Assembly: GCA_030704615.1 (NCBI GenBank)
Contig: CM060733.1
Span: 60,264,001 to 60,328,000 of the forward strand
DNA length: 64,000 nt
Direction of reading: 5' to 3'
DNA from: Takakia lepidozioides
Lineage: Eukaryota > Streptophyta > Takakiopsida > Takakiales > Takakiaceae
A program made the position numbers and the translations under genes. How positions within the stretch are numbered: the first letter of the stretch is position 1; each line of letters starts with the position of its first letter. Shown piece by piece: positions 23,773 to 35,261 of this stretch. Below the pieces are notes generated by a model. The model did not search any database. It worked only from the letters and a program-made list of their open reading frames with translations, and was not told the DNA's origin.

Positions 23773-24723
23773 ATGAAGATGTTGCTAAAACAAACTGAAG
23801 CTCCGGATACCACATCACGGAAAACTGATCATGGGGAGCGAATGCATAAGCAACAATACCCTGAGTACAACTTAGGGGAGGATTTTGAGTTCTTCTTGGA
23901 ATTTTTTGAAATCAGCACTGAAATGAATGGTGTTCCCCCATGGTTCCAAGTAAAGTCTTTCCGGATCTGTCTCAAGGGAAAGGCCATGCAACTGTTTGAG
24001 TCCAATATCAAGGACAAAAATGATCTTACTTAGGTAGAAGTCAGAGAATTGGCTCGCAAGCTCTTTTGTGAAGAAAAGCCCATAGCTTACACCACACCAG
24101 ACTTAAAATTTCATTATGGCAACAGTGTGTGGAAATACTACACTGATTTGCGAACTGCAATCTGTAAGTCAATTCTAATTGCTATTTTGAAACATTGTTT
24201 TATAAAGGGCTTGCCCCCTGCTGAGAAAGTGTTTCTACAAAAACAGACTTACACTACTGAGGATGAAATGGTTGAATTAATAGAAGAACACCTTCGTCTT
24301 AAAACTGCCAAGGCTGGATTTGCCAAACCAGCCACTATGAAACACACACACTTGGCCAGTGACAGAACTGATGTTGTGATTACTGATGGGCACCTTGGGG
24401 TGAAAGACCTTGCAGAAGAATTGGTACCTTCCCTTGTGCATGAATTGTCCCCCTTCCGTGATGAAATCCAGGGTCAACTACAGGCCTTCAAGGCAGAAGT
24501 TAACTGGAAATCAGCTGGCTCCCAAAACACTGGTCACAAGGGTAAGACTAACACCGGCCCTAGGTATGAAGCCAGACTATTCGTGGTGGCATGCATGGTT
24601 TGCAAATCCAAAGAACACTACACCAGGTTTTGCCCTTACCACTCTCAACTCCCTACTCTCATTGATCGTTATGAGAAAGAGAAGCTCCCGAAAGGCCATT
24701 TAAACGACCAAGATCGTTCGTAA
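23773..24723 (+). pseudogene. Gag (capsid and nucleocapsid) of the first gypsy element
   Basis: Two frames separated by an in-frame stop near 24032 form one gag. The first part holds the capsid-like block EFFEISTEMNGVPPWFQVKS and LKGKAMQLFE. The second continues with LARKLFCEEKP and GLPPAEKVFLQKQTYTTEDE, then the zinc knuckle CMVCKSKEHYTRFC (C-x2-C-x4-H-x4-C) near 24594-24635. The knuckle binds RNA in this family. A poly-C run at 23756-23769 sits just upstream. Confidence 0.8.
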
Positions 24724-24829
24724 GGGTGCCGGCCAATCTCTCTACAAACCCACAACCTGTTGCTAGTGCTGTTTTGTCCAACAAACTCATGCATTGTGAA
24801 GCCTCTAGGGCACTTAGAAGAGAACACAT

Positions 24830-25060
24830 ACATCCCTTGATGACTCAGTGTCACATTGGCCATCTTTTTTTTTCATGCGTGATTGACACAGGCTGCACCA
24901 TGTCTGCCATTCCACTCTCCATTGTACGCATATTAGGCCTCAAGTTACGGCCTGCCAAAGGGCTGGAAGTAACCATAGCCGATGGTACAGCCTATGAACC
25001 CATGGGTTTGGTTACTGTGCTATCCGTGTCAGTGGCAAGACAGTAGTGCTAACCTCTATT
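24830..25060 (+). pseudogene. Aspartic protease of the first gypsy element
   Basis: The frame contains FFSCVIDTGCTMSAIPLS with the catalytic Asp-Thr-Gly triad of retropepsins (near 24884), followed by VTIADGTAYEPMG, the flap-side block. The conserved downstream ILG-type segment (LLGLDWMKGAEA) appears in another frame near 25080, after a stop. Confidence 0.75.
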
Positions 25061-25276
25061 GTCACTTTGGGGGAGTAGCTTTTGCTGGGCCTTGATTGGA
25101 TGAAGGGGGCAGAGGCTAGCCTGGACATCATGGGCAATGTGATGTGGTTACACAATGGTGAGGGCCAGCCTTATAAGGTAAACCTCAACGTTGTCACCTT
25201 AGCTACCTTTAGCCAATTATTCTCAATTGAAATTGCAAGCTGAGCACATGAAGAAAACTATAGGCCAGCACTACAA

Positions 25277-26745
25277 TTGGTCCAGATTCAGTCAATTCAA
25301 GCCCCCGAGGGCTGCCTTTATCAATGGCGGTTCCCTTTGCCAGGTAAGAAATCTGGCCCTCCACTGCCTGTGGCCAAGAACACTATGCTACTCCGAGCTC
25401 CTGTCGACTTGGTCATTTCTGCTTTTTCTCAACGTGTAATTCCTTCTGGTTTAGCTTTTGCTTGCCCCCAAGGCCATTATATTGAGGTAGAAGGTTGGAA
25501 GAAGCTGACCTTGCAAAAAAATTGTCTGATCGCATCTGGAGTGATTGACAAAGGTTTCAAGGGTGAAGTCCGACTGTTGGTGGCTAATCCTGAGCGTATA
25601 GGCATTACCATTCGTAAGGGGCAAGTCATAGCTAGACTGTCTGCCTCACCTTTATCTGAGTTGGCTTCTGTTCATAAAGCTCTCTCCTTCCATGACATAG
25701 GTTTGGTGGATTCGGCTCTTGACCAACTGCAAGCCTTTGCTGCCAACATCGGGCCTGTTACTGGTCTTCCCTTGACCTCAGATCAAGAGCTGCATTACCA
25801 GCAAGTTTTGCAAGACATCACGGTTAGGGAGCATCTCACACCTCAGCAGACCAGCCAACTCCATGACTTTCTCCGTAATAACCTGGATATTTTTAGCAAG
25901 GGCCCTCATGACCTTGGTCGCACGACCATCCTGGACCATGACATCATCACTGAAGGTAAGCCTATCAAACAGTATGCCTACCGAGAAAGTGTGCGAGAAA
26001 GAAAGGTTATTCAGGAAGAGATTACCAAAATGTTGGACGCAAGTGTCATCACACCCTCAATCTCGCATTGGGCCAGTCCTATTGTCTTAGTAGGGAAAAA
26101 GGGTGGTTCAACTCGCTTCTGTGTTGATTTTAGACGTATAAATGCTATCACTAAAAATGATACATGTGTATCCCTTACCTCGTATTAATGAGACTCTTGA
26201 CCAATTGAATGGAGCTACTATATTCTCATCGTTAGATCTAGCAGCTGGATTCTTGACTTCGGCAGCCAAAGAGAAAACGGCCTGCACTTGTCGCATGGGC
26301 ATGTATCAGTTCGAAACTATGCCTTTTGGATTATGCAATGCTACTGCCGCCTTTCAGATGCTCATGGATGTTGTGCTTGGCAATCTTCGTTGGGAGTGTG
26401 CCTTAGTTTACATAGATGATATCAATATTTATTCCATTACCTTTGATGCTCACATGTTGGATTTACAACGGGATGGTGTGCAGACTTCGAGCTGCAGGCC
26501 TAAAAGTCAAAGCCAAGGAATGTGACTTCTGTATGGAATAGCTACACTTCCTTGGGCACCTGCTTTCTGCTGCTGGCATTAGGCCTGATCCTCGTAAAAT
26601 TCAAGTTGTTTGGGATTATCCTACTCCTAAGGATAAGACCCGTGTCAAGGCTTTTCTGGGTCTGGGTTCATATTATCATCGTTTCATCTTTCAGTTTGCC
26701 AAGCTTGCTGCATCCATTGCACCCATGACTCGGCAGCACATTTGC
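25277..26745 (+). pseudogene. Reverse transcriptase of the first gypsy element
   Basis: The RT begins after a spacer. ITKMLDASVITPSISHWASP and IVLVGKKGGSTRFCVDFRRI mark the fingers. A frame change at about 26160 is followed by NGATIFSSLDLAAGF and METMPFG-like blocks (YQFETMPFGLCNATAAFQML). The catalytic YIDD lies at 26409-26420. The thumb continues in a further frame to about 26735 (AFLGLGSYYHRF). Two or more frameshifts make it inactive. Confidence 0.85.
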
Positions 26746-27075
26746 TGACGTGGCTTTCACAAAAAGAGGTAAACAAAATGTGGCCTTGGGGGAATAGATA
26801 TTTTAATACGTGCTGCCTCCGCCTGGCAGAGACAAGGATGCAAGTACTGCGTCGGACATGGCGGGACGTGGGAATGGAAATCCTGACACGGCAAGGCCTT
26901 CGTATATTGTGAGCGTACGTAGTGGCTTCTCAAAACGGTGTGACATCGGGGTCTTGGTCATTCATCATTTACAGAATGTGCTGGATGGAGGCACGATGGA
27001 GCGCGCATACGGGCATGCCCTTCTGGCATCAATTCCCAAGTATCCACGCAAGGTGAGGCTGCTGCCCCACTTACT
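26746..27075. other. Segment interrupting pol between RT and RNase H
   Basis: The thumb block ends near 26735 and the RNase H lead-in (ITLTSAPVLAYPDITLPF) starts near 27125. Ty3/gypsy RTs normally join these closely. The intervening segment has a different character and an open frame (26810-27115, with VIHHLQNVLDGGTMERAYGH) that matches nothing in gypsy pol. It looks like an insertion or filler DNA. No terminal repeats or target duplication were found. Confidence 0.5.
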
Positions 27076-27084
27076 CGCTTGTTG

Positions 27085-27545
27085 TCCAAGGATGCGCACG
27101 CGCTTTGTATGGTGAGAAACTCAAGATTACTTTGACTTCGGCCCCTGTTCTTGCCTACCCTGATATTACCTTACCTTTCTTTTTACAAACTGACGCTAGT
27201 GACTTAGTTATCTCTGTAGTGCTTAGTCAAAATTCAAGATGGGAGGAACATGCGATTGTCTATGCCTCGCGCCGTCTTGACAAACATGAACGAAACTACT
27301 CTATCACAGACAATGAGGGCCTAGCCGTTATCTTTGGTGTTAAATATTTTAGGCGATATCTTCATGGTTGCCACTTCACCATTGAGACAGATCATCTGCC
27401 TTTGAAAGCCTTGTTTACTCCTCGCGAACTAACTGGACGTTTGGCTAGATGAGCTCTGATTTTATAGGGTTATGATTTTCAGATCTCTTACAAGCGAGGC
27501 AAAGATAATGTTAATGCTAATGCATTGACTCGTGGGGAAACTAAA
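27085..27545 (+). pseudogene. RNase H of the first gypsy element
   Basis: FFLQTDASDLVISVVLSQ carries the first catalytic Asp of the gypsy RNase H. It is followed by IVYASRRLDKHERNYSITDN with the catalytic Glu region and by ETDHLPLKALF. The frame stops at 27450 and continues in another frame (DFQISYKRGKDNVNANALTR). It degrades the RNA strand of the cDNA hybrid in active relatives. Confidence 0.85.
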
Positions 27546-27989
27546 CCATGCCCCTTACACTACTCTGGATGATCTTATTCCTGTTCTTTCTTCCCCTTCT
27601 GTCGCTGCACCTGTCATTGATCCTTATGCATTATGTCATATGCTGGATTTCCCTCATGTTCCTCTAGATCTACTAGATTCTTGGGATCTAGTTCAATTTG
27701 ATGTCCCTTAAATTTCCTGCTTGGTACTTGGCATTGCTAGTAGGTTGGCAATCTGTAGCCTAGAACAGATTTGACCCTACCTTTTCCATGATCATGTTTC
27801 TCTTGCTCCCTAGCCCGTCTTATTGCCGACCAAGGGACTGAGTTGCACTTCATAGCCTGCTTGCTTCCTCATAGGCAGCCAACTGAAAATTGAAGTCAGG
27901 ACCCATGAGAGGAAGATCACGAGGGCTGCCACTTTCTTCTCACCTGCACTAACTTGCTAATTGTGTGGCCATGAGTGTTGTAGGCATGG

Positions 27990-29270
27990 ATGAACCTCTT
28001 TGGCATATCCAGGCTCCTCATGAGGCAAGTGAACTATCACTTACCCACCCACCGGGAAAGTGAAGGGAGGTTGTTCAGAGTGAATGCATTGGAAGATGAT
28101 CTTGCTGTGGAAGTTCCTCCTAGGTCCGCTGTCCCTGCCTTGCTAGAATTGTACCATGCTTCTACTTATGCTGGTCATTTACAGGTTACCAAGACTATGA
28201 AAAGGCTCCAAGAACAGTATCACTGGAAAGATTTAGTTAAGGACGTTTCAGCTTTCATTGCAAGGTGTGTACCCTGTCATGCCAAAACCATCTTGCCTAG
28301 GACCGAAGCACCACTCCCTTTGCAGCCTATCCCGGTTACTGAACCCTTTGCCCGGGTGGGCTTAGATCTTGTTGGACCCCTCAAACCTACGTCTAAGGGC
28401 CATGCATACCTTGCTGTTGCTACGGATTACCTGACTAAATGGGTTGAGCTCTGACCCCTGGTCGCTAAGGACAGTAATGAGGTGGTACAATTCTTCTTTG
28501 ATAAGGTGATTCTCCGCCATGGTTACCCTCTTGAGATCCTCACGGATTAAGGTACAGAATTCTGCAACCAGCTTATGGAGATTATATTATTCAATCTAAA
28601 CACTAAAATCGTGACTGCGCCTTATAACCCCCAGTGCAATGGCTTGACTGAGCGTTTTAACAAGACAATGTGCCAGATGCTAGAGAAAAATGGGTCACTC
28701 ATAGATGAATTGGACATTGTTGTGCCTATCCTGATGTTTGCCTATCGAACCTCTATTCATGCCAGTACCAAACTTTCTCCTTTTGAACTTTTGTATGGTC
28801 GAAAATGTAGAACTCCTTTGCATATCTCCTGGCTGTAGGTATCCGCAACTGAGCCTGAGAATTGAGAAGTCTTTTTGCTTTCCATGGATGCTAGACGACG
28901 TAGTTTGCGTGAAACAACAAAATCTAACATTGTGTTTACCCAAGCTGCTCAGGCCAAGAATTACAACAGACGTGTTGTGTATTCTGAGTCATTCAACGTA
29001 GGTCAGTCTGTTTATGTCAGGCTCCAGCCTGATAAGACGTAGAATTGATGGCCCTTACCTTATTTCTGATATTCTTCCTAGCAGGCAATATGTCTTGCTC
29101 CCCCAACATGCTTCTACTTCTCACTTTGCTAGCTCCATTCATGTCTCATTGCTTGTTCCATGCACTCTTACTTTTGATCTAACCTGTTTGAATGTTGAGA
29201 ACCGTCAGGTGATCTTCACCTCCACAGCTCGGACAGCTCGTAATCAGGCCATGGCATCTTCTTCCTTAGA
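27990..29270 (+). pseudogene. Integrase of the first gypsy element
   Basis: The HHCC zinc domain is visible (ELYHASTYAGHLQVTKTMKR and FIARCVPCHAKT). The catalytic core follows, with the first Asp in FARVGLDLVGPLKPTSKGHA. Stops occur at about 28453 and 28548, the latter inside the second-Asp block (EILTD then stop). The catalytic Glu block follows (APYNPQCNGLTERFNKTM). The C-terminal region (28840-29270) is split over two frames. No chromodomain was recognised. Confidence 0.85.
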
Positions 29271-29504
29271 GTAGTTTTTGACTTTCGTGACAGTTTTCTG
29301 CACCAATTGTAGCACTTGGGGTTTTTCCTATGGGATGTTTTGTCCTCCACCAAGCTTGCAGGGTTTTTCTTCCCTAGGTTTTTTCATCCTTTGTGTGCCG
29401 GGTGTGTAGTTTGTTTTGGCTAGGCTTCGTTTTTTCCTGAGCTCATCACTCGATGGAGCTCGCAATTTCTAGTGGCCCCAACAGACTTCACATATGTGGA
29501 GCTG

Positions 29505-30029
29505 GGATTCCTTCTCACCTTCTTTTTCGACTTGGATGAATGGAGGAAGGATGCGCTCCGGATGATTTAGGGATGGACGGAACCAAGATGAAGTCTGGCT
29601 GAACTTACGCCTTGCGCATAAGGATGAGCTGGCGACTTTATTAGGTGCTGTCTTATTCTAACATCTAGTTTAGGATTAGATTAGGATGGATCTGGGTAAT
29701 CTAGCTTCTTTCTATGGCTATGCTGGAAGGGCACATGGCTGGCCTATATGTAAGTGCCACGCGGTACTAGGATTAGATTGTGACCTAATATTATTTAAGC
29801 CTCACTGCCGTGGGAGTGAGGGTGGTGGCTTTTGGGGTCTTACGCGAGTGTACGCTTGGTGTAACGGGGTGCTTGAGTGTGTTGATGAATGCGTTATGGA
29901 TGTTCGACTCTGTTGCGTCCTCTTCGTGAGATTCCGTCTTCTCTGCCAGGCCCATCTTTCGACTACATCCCCCCCTGATAGGATTAAGTCCGGTAGAGGA
30001 AGGGGAACAAACCCATAGCGCCGGAATCA
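29505..30029 (+). repeat. 3' LTR of the first Ty3/gypsy element
   Basis: Direct copy of 21853-22378. It ends GGAATCA. If the LTR starts at the upstream TG (29495), a 13 bp direct repeat CAGACTTCACATA flanks it at 29482-29494 and 30028-30040, overlapping the terminal CA. Such a long flanking repeat is unusual for this class. Confidence 0.85.
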
Positions 30030-30377
30030 GACTTCACATAAGTCTGTGCACAATCTAGACTACTCACATCATATTTATCTTTGCAAGTCTATGGTTTTCC
30101 ATGACCAACCAAGAATCTCGGCAAATGATGCCCAACAGATTGCATCAAAGTGCAGTATGTTAGAGCTGCCTAGTTATAGGGATGCTTAAGCATACGTTGC
30201 ATTTCTCTTCACCCTTAAATACACAATCCCGGCATTGATTACAATACCCTTGGACTTCTTTGTGTTTGGTCCCGGGTTAAGACCTCAATGCACTCGTTAC
30301 ATATGCAACGCTCAAAAAAAGGATGGGGATTGAAAAACAGAAAAGAGAGACTGGACGAGGCAGAGAAATGAGCGCAC

Positions 30378-30559
30378 CGTTTTTCCTTTGGATCTTCGTA
30401 CATGGGGTCCAACTTCTGAATGGGGGTAGGGTACCACCCCAAAATCTTCTCCCCGGTAAGCTTCGCTCGCAAAATCTTATGCCCCGATCGCATCCCATTT
30501 CCGATGACATTACCGAAGAGGCGCGCCGCTGCCTCTGCAATGCCCCTGGTCGCGTTCAT
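30378..30559 (-). CDS. MRPS33: Mitochondrial small-subunit ribosomal protein mS33, first exon
   Basis: The minus-strand frame from ATG at 30559 reads MNATRGIAEAAARLFGNVIG, then HKILRAKLTGEKILGWYPTP, and ends at a GTGCGC donor after PKEK. The pattern of ATRG, ARLFG, HKILR-KL-G and WYP matches plant mS33 (also called S27 in yeast), a small protein of the mitochondrial 30S-like subunit. The exon gives 60 codons and ends in phase 2. The Lys/Arg-rich C-terminal exon (family members are about 90-100 residues) was not found in the next kilobase downstream. That region is the edge of the duplication and the gypsy insertion, so the exon may be distant or lost. Confidence 0.75.
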
Positions 30560-31420
30560 CTCCACCCAACCCACTTGCCTCCCTCTCCTCTCTTCTCCTC
30601 TTCACCACTCTTCCACCAACTCGGATTTACCTCAATCCTTCTCCTCCATAACTCTCTCTCTCTCTCCCCACAAGCCTCTAGGGCTAGAGATCTTCAAGGA
30701 AACGTTCCCATGATGTGAACATGTTCCCTACAACTTCAACTACAAATGGCAGATCGATCAGGAAGAGCATCAGCTGCGCGAGCTTGCCTTCTGATTTCCG
30801 AGAAATCTGAAAAGAGTACATCGGAAGAGCCTGCTGTCTGCCGCAACGGGATTTCCTACCGAATCTCACAAACAATACCAGCTTACAAAACTCTCTCTAG
30901 TACTCACCTACTAGATCTCCACAAGTAGATCAGATGATTTTGAGACTGAGAAATGTAGCGATGGCCATGAAATGCACAACCGTGATAAAGCCCCCGGATC
31001 ATCGCCAAGACCCACTATCTGTCCAGCCCTCTTCGTACTACTAGTCGTCTGAAGAAATTAATTTGCTGAAATAGCGTTCTCATACTGCTCTGATCCCATC
31101 AAAGAGCTGTTCGAAAGCTGTTCAATCTGTTGCCACAAGAAGAGATCCATCGTGTAAAAAATGTTTCTATATGTAGTGTACAAGTTGAGCTGATTGTATT
31201 GCATCATCTTCACAGCCCTATTATGTTTCAAATTCACACCATCGGCCAACAGCAGAACTGAACCAACGGAACGAATTACTCTTAGAGCTTTTTCACCAGT
31301 ATATACAGATTAGACTAGCTACCGAGCAACTGTTTGTGTTTCAAACACTCTTTAGACAAAGTGTTGGAGATGCATTGCACTTGGGTAGTGCATGTGAAGG
31401 TATAGAACCACATCGTCCAC

Positions 31421-31615
31421 TCAGAATCCCAGAAGCAGTTCTCTCGATCGGAGATTGAACACAGCGAAATCGACAGACAAGGCAGCTGAAAGCGTATATA
31501 CGAGTATCTGAGTAGGCACGTGGAGACTGGAGAGTGAAGACCTACGCTCGTAACCGTCCTGGGCATTCAGAGCACGACCGATTTCAACGCGGAATCTGTT
31601 GAGCAGAGAGGCCAT
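31421..31615 (-). CDS. Candidate first exon, divergent from the sterol desaturase
   Basis: From ATG at 31615 the minus strand reads MASLLNRFRVEIGRALNAQD and could splice at a GT near 31570-31530. The helical LLNRF-ALNAQDG pattern looks coding, but no following exon could be joined. It would be transcribed away from the sterol desaturase at 31959, sharing a promoter region of about 340 bp. Identity unknown. Confidence 0.35.
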   Translation of the reverse strand: MASLLNRFRVEIGRALNAQDGYERRSSLSSLHVPTQILVYTLSAALSVDFAVFNLRSRELLLGF

Positions 31616-31958
31616 CTTGGCTCGGACCACTCTGTCTTATACTGTTGGTAACGTCCAGGTGGAGGCGGTGTTGTGGGAGGAGCAAGCACCAATCGGGGCT
31701 GCAGATCTGTACAGGATTTGGGTTTGTATGGTGAGAGAGGCAAGGAGGAAGGCGGGAGGATGTAGGATGGAGGAGGAGGACGAATCCAAGCTGTTGGGGT
31801 GCTCCTGCCATTGTGCGTGCTGTTGTTTGCTGCTGGTGCCGAATTCAGTAGGTGGGGTAGTGTAATTGTGGTGTTTTTCTCTGTGTTGAAGGTTAGAAGA
31901 AGGGGTGTTGCGTGAAGCTCAGTGGCCCAAGTTGTGAACAAGGGGGAGGGCAGCTACC

Positions 31959-34145
31959 ATGGCAGCAGCTGCGTCCTTGCTGGTACTCGTATGCATAGGG
32001 GCGGCAGTGCTGCCTTTAGTAGCGGAATCACCCGTTTATGAGGCGGTTGCGAAGCAGGGCTTCAATGCATCCATTTCTCTTGGTCGTCCGTCTGGTCGTA
32101 GGGAGACACTGAACAGCACTCAGAGTATGCGCCTCTTTCTTGAAGAAACACAGTGGAGCAACGATCTGGTGCTGGGCCCATGGGTGCCCTCAGGACTGAG
32201 AAAGAATATTCCGCACTTTCTTCAGACGTGGCTGCGGAACTACGTAGCAGGTGTAGTGGTGTACTTTGTGTCAGGCGGATTTTGGTGCCTCTATGTGTAT
32301 CAATGGAAAGGGCGTGTCTTCTTTCCCGCAGGTTAGTACCCTGAAATGATGGCAGCACTACAAGATTCACATGCAATCTCTGTTCTCTGGTCCTTGGGTT
32401 TGACAGTCTCTGTTCCTATTGCACTATTGCGATGTAGTTCAATCTTGCTTGTAAATGCCAGGTTCTGTTAGTGCTCACATGATTGCCAAAGGTGGGCGGG
32501 GAAGGGCGGCCAGCCAAGTAGCTACTGTATGACCAGAGCAATGTGGACCAATTCAACAATATTTTCTCCAAGTTCTCATTGTGTGATATGTTGTCAGGCG
32601 GCATTCCAGGGAAAGAGCCAATTATGATGCAGATCCGAGTGTCGATGGAAGCAATGCCAATCTACACATTGCTGCCTACAGTATCGGAATACATGGTGGA
32701 GCAAGGATGGACGAGGTGTTTCGCACGGATAGAGGCAGTGGGCTGGCCATCTTACCTCGGCTTTGTGGTGACCTATCTTGCTGTGGTGGAGTTTGGCATC
32801 TACTGGATGCACCGGGAGCTGCATGACATCAAACCTCTCTATAAGCACCTTCATGCCACGCACCATATCTACAACAAGCAAGACACACTGTCGCCCTTTG
32901 CAGGTCTATCTCTCTCTGCCTACAGTGTTACTGACTAGTGACCAACAGCCATGTGCATGACAGGATGAACAGCGTGTTTCTTTGTTAGACAAGGGTAGTA
33001 TGGAGCACCTTTCCCACAGGGCGAAGAACTGGGAAATGTGGGTCACGGACGGTTTATTTAGATTGGTATGAGGACTGCCCCACAGCTCACAGGCACTGTC
33101 CTCCTCCCTTATCACCCAAAAAAAAATGACCGTCATAATTGATCTGATTAAGGGTTGTCAAGATAGGGCAATCTCTTGGTGATTGGAACCCAGCATCACC
33201 TCAGTAGCGCCTGAAATTCCAACCACTGAGCTATCTGCTGGAAGCTTATGAGCATCAAGTCCATAGTTTTCTGTGAGCTGCATTTGGGGTCCAAATCAAA
33301 ACTGTTCAATCAGCCCTGAAATTTGCAAGTTGAGTCTTTGCAAGGGCTATTTCGATTATATCCATACGCTGCTCCGACATTCATCCCAGCTGTAGCCACT
33401 AGAATCACTGAGCCCCACATGTTGCAACTCTTGCCTGGCAGCCTGACGATATCCGTGAATCATCTAATTTGTGGAATAACACTGATATTTTATCATGCGC
33501 ATTTGGAGCCTGGACCTGCTGTGATTACCCTCAATAATCTGTTTGTTGCACTGGCCAGCCCACCTGCGATATGGGAGTTAGAAGTGTGCTCACAGAAGGG
33601 TTCCAATCATACGAACAAAGCTGTGGCAGTTGTAGGTGTAGAGCTGGGTGACAAGTAATGTTTTGCATTTGATGAGATTATTTGTCACACAACTGCTCAG
33701 CAATCTTTGGGAGGGATAAATATGTGCAAACATCCATTCCCTGTCACTCGATATGCAACTAGGCCAGATAGTAGTTTTCTTCCCGCTTCATGGAGCTATT
33801 GAAGGATCAAAGCTTTCATAACTAGGGAAAGTAGGGGTTGCAGGTTTGGCATTTCATCCGCTTGATGGAGTCCTCCAGGCACTTCCGCATGTTGTGGCAC
33901 TTTTTGTGGTGCCAATGCATTTTTTCACGCATGAGCTGCTGTTGTTTCTGGAGGGTGTGTGGACAACAAACATTCATGACTCCATCGATGGTAGGGTGTG
34001 GGGTGTGATGGGCGCTGGCTTCCACACTATCCATCACATCACGTACCGCCACAATTATGGTCACTACACTATTCTCATGGACTGGCTCTTTGGTACACTC
34101 CGGGAGCCTTATGATCGGAAAGTCGAACAATTGAAATCTTCGTAA
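31959..34145 (+). CDS. STE1: Delta7-sterol C5(6)-desaturase, 3 exons
   Basis: Exons are 31959-32331, 32598-32903 and 33844-34145, all GT-AG, both introns in phase 1. The product has 326 residues. It introduces the C5 double bond of delta7-sterols in the endoplasmic reticulum, using cytochrome b5 in the known family. The three histidine boxes of the fatty-acid hydroxylase superfamily are present: HRELH ([12 protein letters not shown]), HATHH ([13 protein letters not shown]) and HTIHH ([12 protein letters not shown]), followed by [15 protein letters not shown]. Hydrophobic membrane segments occur near residues 1-22, 90-112 and 185-205. The sequence [14 protein letters not shown] spanning the second junction matches the plant family exactly in style, confirming the splice. 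The second intron (940 bp) contains a tRNA-like relic. No break is seen and the gene looks functional. Confidence 0.95.
33176..33240 (-). repeat. tRNA-like relic, possible SINE head, in a sterol desaturase intron
   Basis: The minus strand contains ATAGCTCAGTGGTTGGAA (A-box-like TRGCNNAGTGG) and, about 40 bases on, GGGTTCCAATCACC (B-box-like). The stem pairing of a real tRNA is not convincing. Internal promoter boxes in an intron fit a tRNA-derived SINE, but a second copy of the body was not found. Confidence 0.45.
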
Positions 34146-35042
34146 ATTAGGGTGCTAAGTTGCTCATCTTACAAAAACTGTATTTTTTGGAGTTCTTCAA
34201 GCCAATAATTTAGTGCAGTTGCATCAAAGGGTTGATGGACACGAGACAGATGAGAAGGTGGCGATCCCGTCGAACCATGCAATTTGACATGTCTCTGTAA
34301 CATATTCCAGTGAAGTGTGCTGGTCAACTTCAGATCTGTGTACATGTGGCCCATTGGTTGTATCGATCCTGAGTGAATTTGTAGTGACAGGTGATTCACA
34401 GTGAACTGTTTGCCAGTTTGCCTGTTGAGGCTAGATGTTGTTACAGTGAACTGTTGCGAGAGCATGTGTGCTGTAGTAATGCGGCTCAGAAAGAAGTGCC
34501 ATCTCGAGAAATTTAGCTAAGGTAGAACTCTTCATAGGAAATCTGGTGGCATCAGGGTCTCAGTGAATTTGTGTTTCATGGGATAGGAGGTCCTTCAGAC
34601 ATAGCTGTAAGGTGAATGATTGGTCCTGTAATTCTGCACTTCCATCCCACACCCAGCAGACTCACTCAGAAAACTGGTACCAATCATTAGGAAATTTGAA
34701 GAGATTGCATAGGGCACAACTTGGGGGGAGAGGGGCTAGTGTACTGTAGGAAAGCAGAAGGTCTGGAGATGGACATGATTCATCCAGGCAGTGCAGTTGA
34801 AATCTGGGAATGGTGGGAAATGGTGTCTTGTGGGAAATTCAAAGGCAGATCAGAGCAGACAATCCTTCCCACAACCAACTCAAGAACAGGTTCAACTCCT
34901 TTGATATGAAATCAAGTATCCCCAAAACCTCCAGACGTAAAGCTCCCATCATATACATACCGCCATTCCTTGTGGGTGGCAGGTTTGTTGGGCTTCATCT
35001 GTCTCCTTTGATTCAAACAGCAAAAACTTCCAACCTTGACCT

Positions 35043-35171
35043 CCCCAAAGCTCAAGGGCAGTTTAGGTTTTCCTTAGGGCTGATGTCACCCGACGGAACG
35101 CAGGGGGGCCCTCCGAAAGAAAGGGTCAGCTCGGCCTGCAAGAAAACCTAAACCGCCCTTGAGCTTTGGGG
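35043..35171. repeat. Hairpin-forming inverted repeat ahead of TIM23
   Basis: CCCCAAAGCTCAAGGGCAGT and the bases after it (35043-35071) are complementary to 35143-35171 over 29 bases with a single mismatch, around a 71-base loop. It lies 91 bp upstream of the TIM23 start codon, probably in the promoter or leader. It may be a small foldback or MITE, or an RNA hairpin. Confidence 0.85.
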
Positions 35172-35261
35172 GTCTGAAGTTTGCTGTCTTCGCTCTTTGC
35201 TTCTCTCCTCCTCAGGATTTCCCTCTGGTGTACATTCAGGGCGAAGGCCGGGTACGTAGAG

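Larger units (their letters stand above)
21853..30029 (+). mobile_element. Decayed Ty3/gypsy LTR retrotransposon
   Basis: The order is LTR, primer-binding-like site, an extra leader frame, gag with zinc knuckle, protease, reverse transcriptase, RNase H, integrase, LTR. RT before integrase makes it Ty3/gypsy. Stops and frameshifts occur throughout, including in the integrase core, and a foreign-looking 330 bp segment interrupts pol. It cannot move by itself. A paralogous segment at 37.2-37.8 kb lacks the element and shows the original site. Confidence 0.9.

Noticed and set aside
17846-26783. Shared 18-mer AAAGAGGTAAACAAAATG at 17.85 and 26.77 kb as a repeat
   Set aside because: Flanks do not match, and one such coincidence is not improbable in 64 kb.
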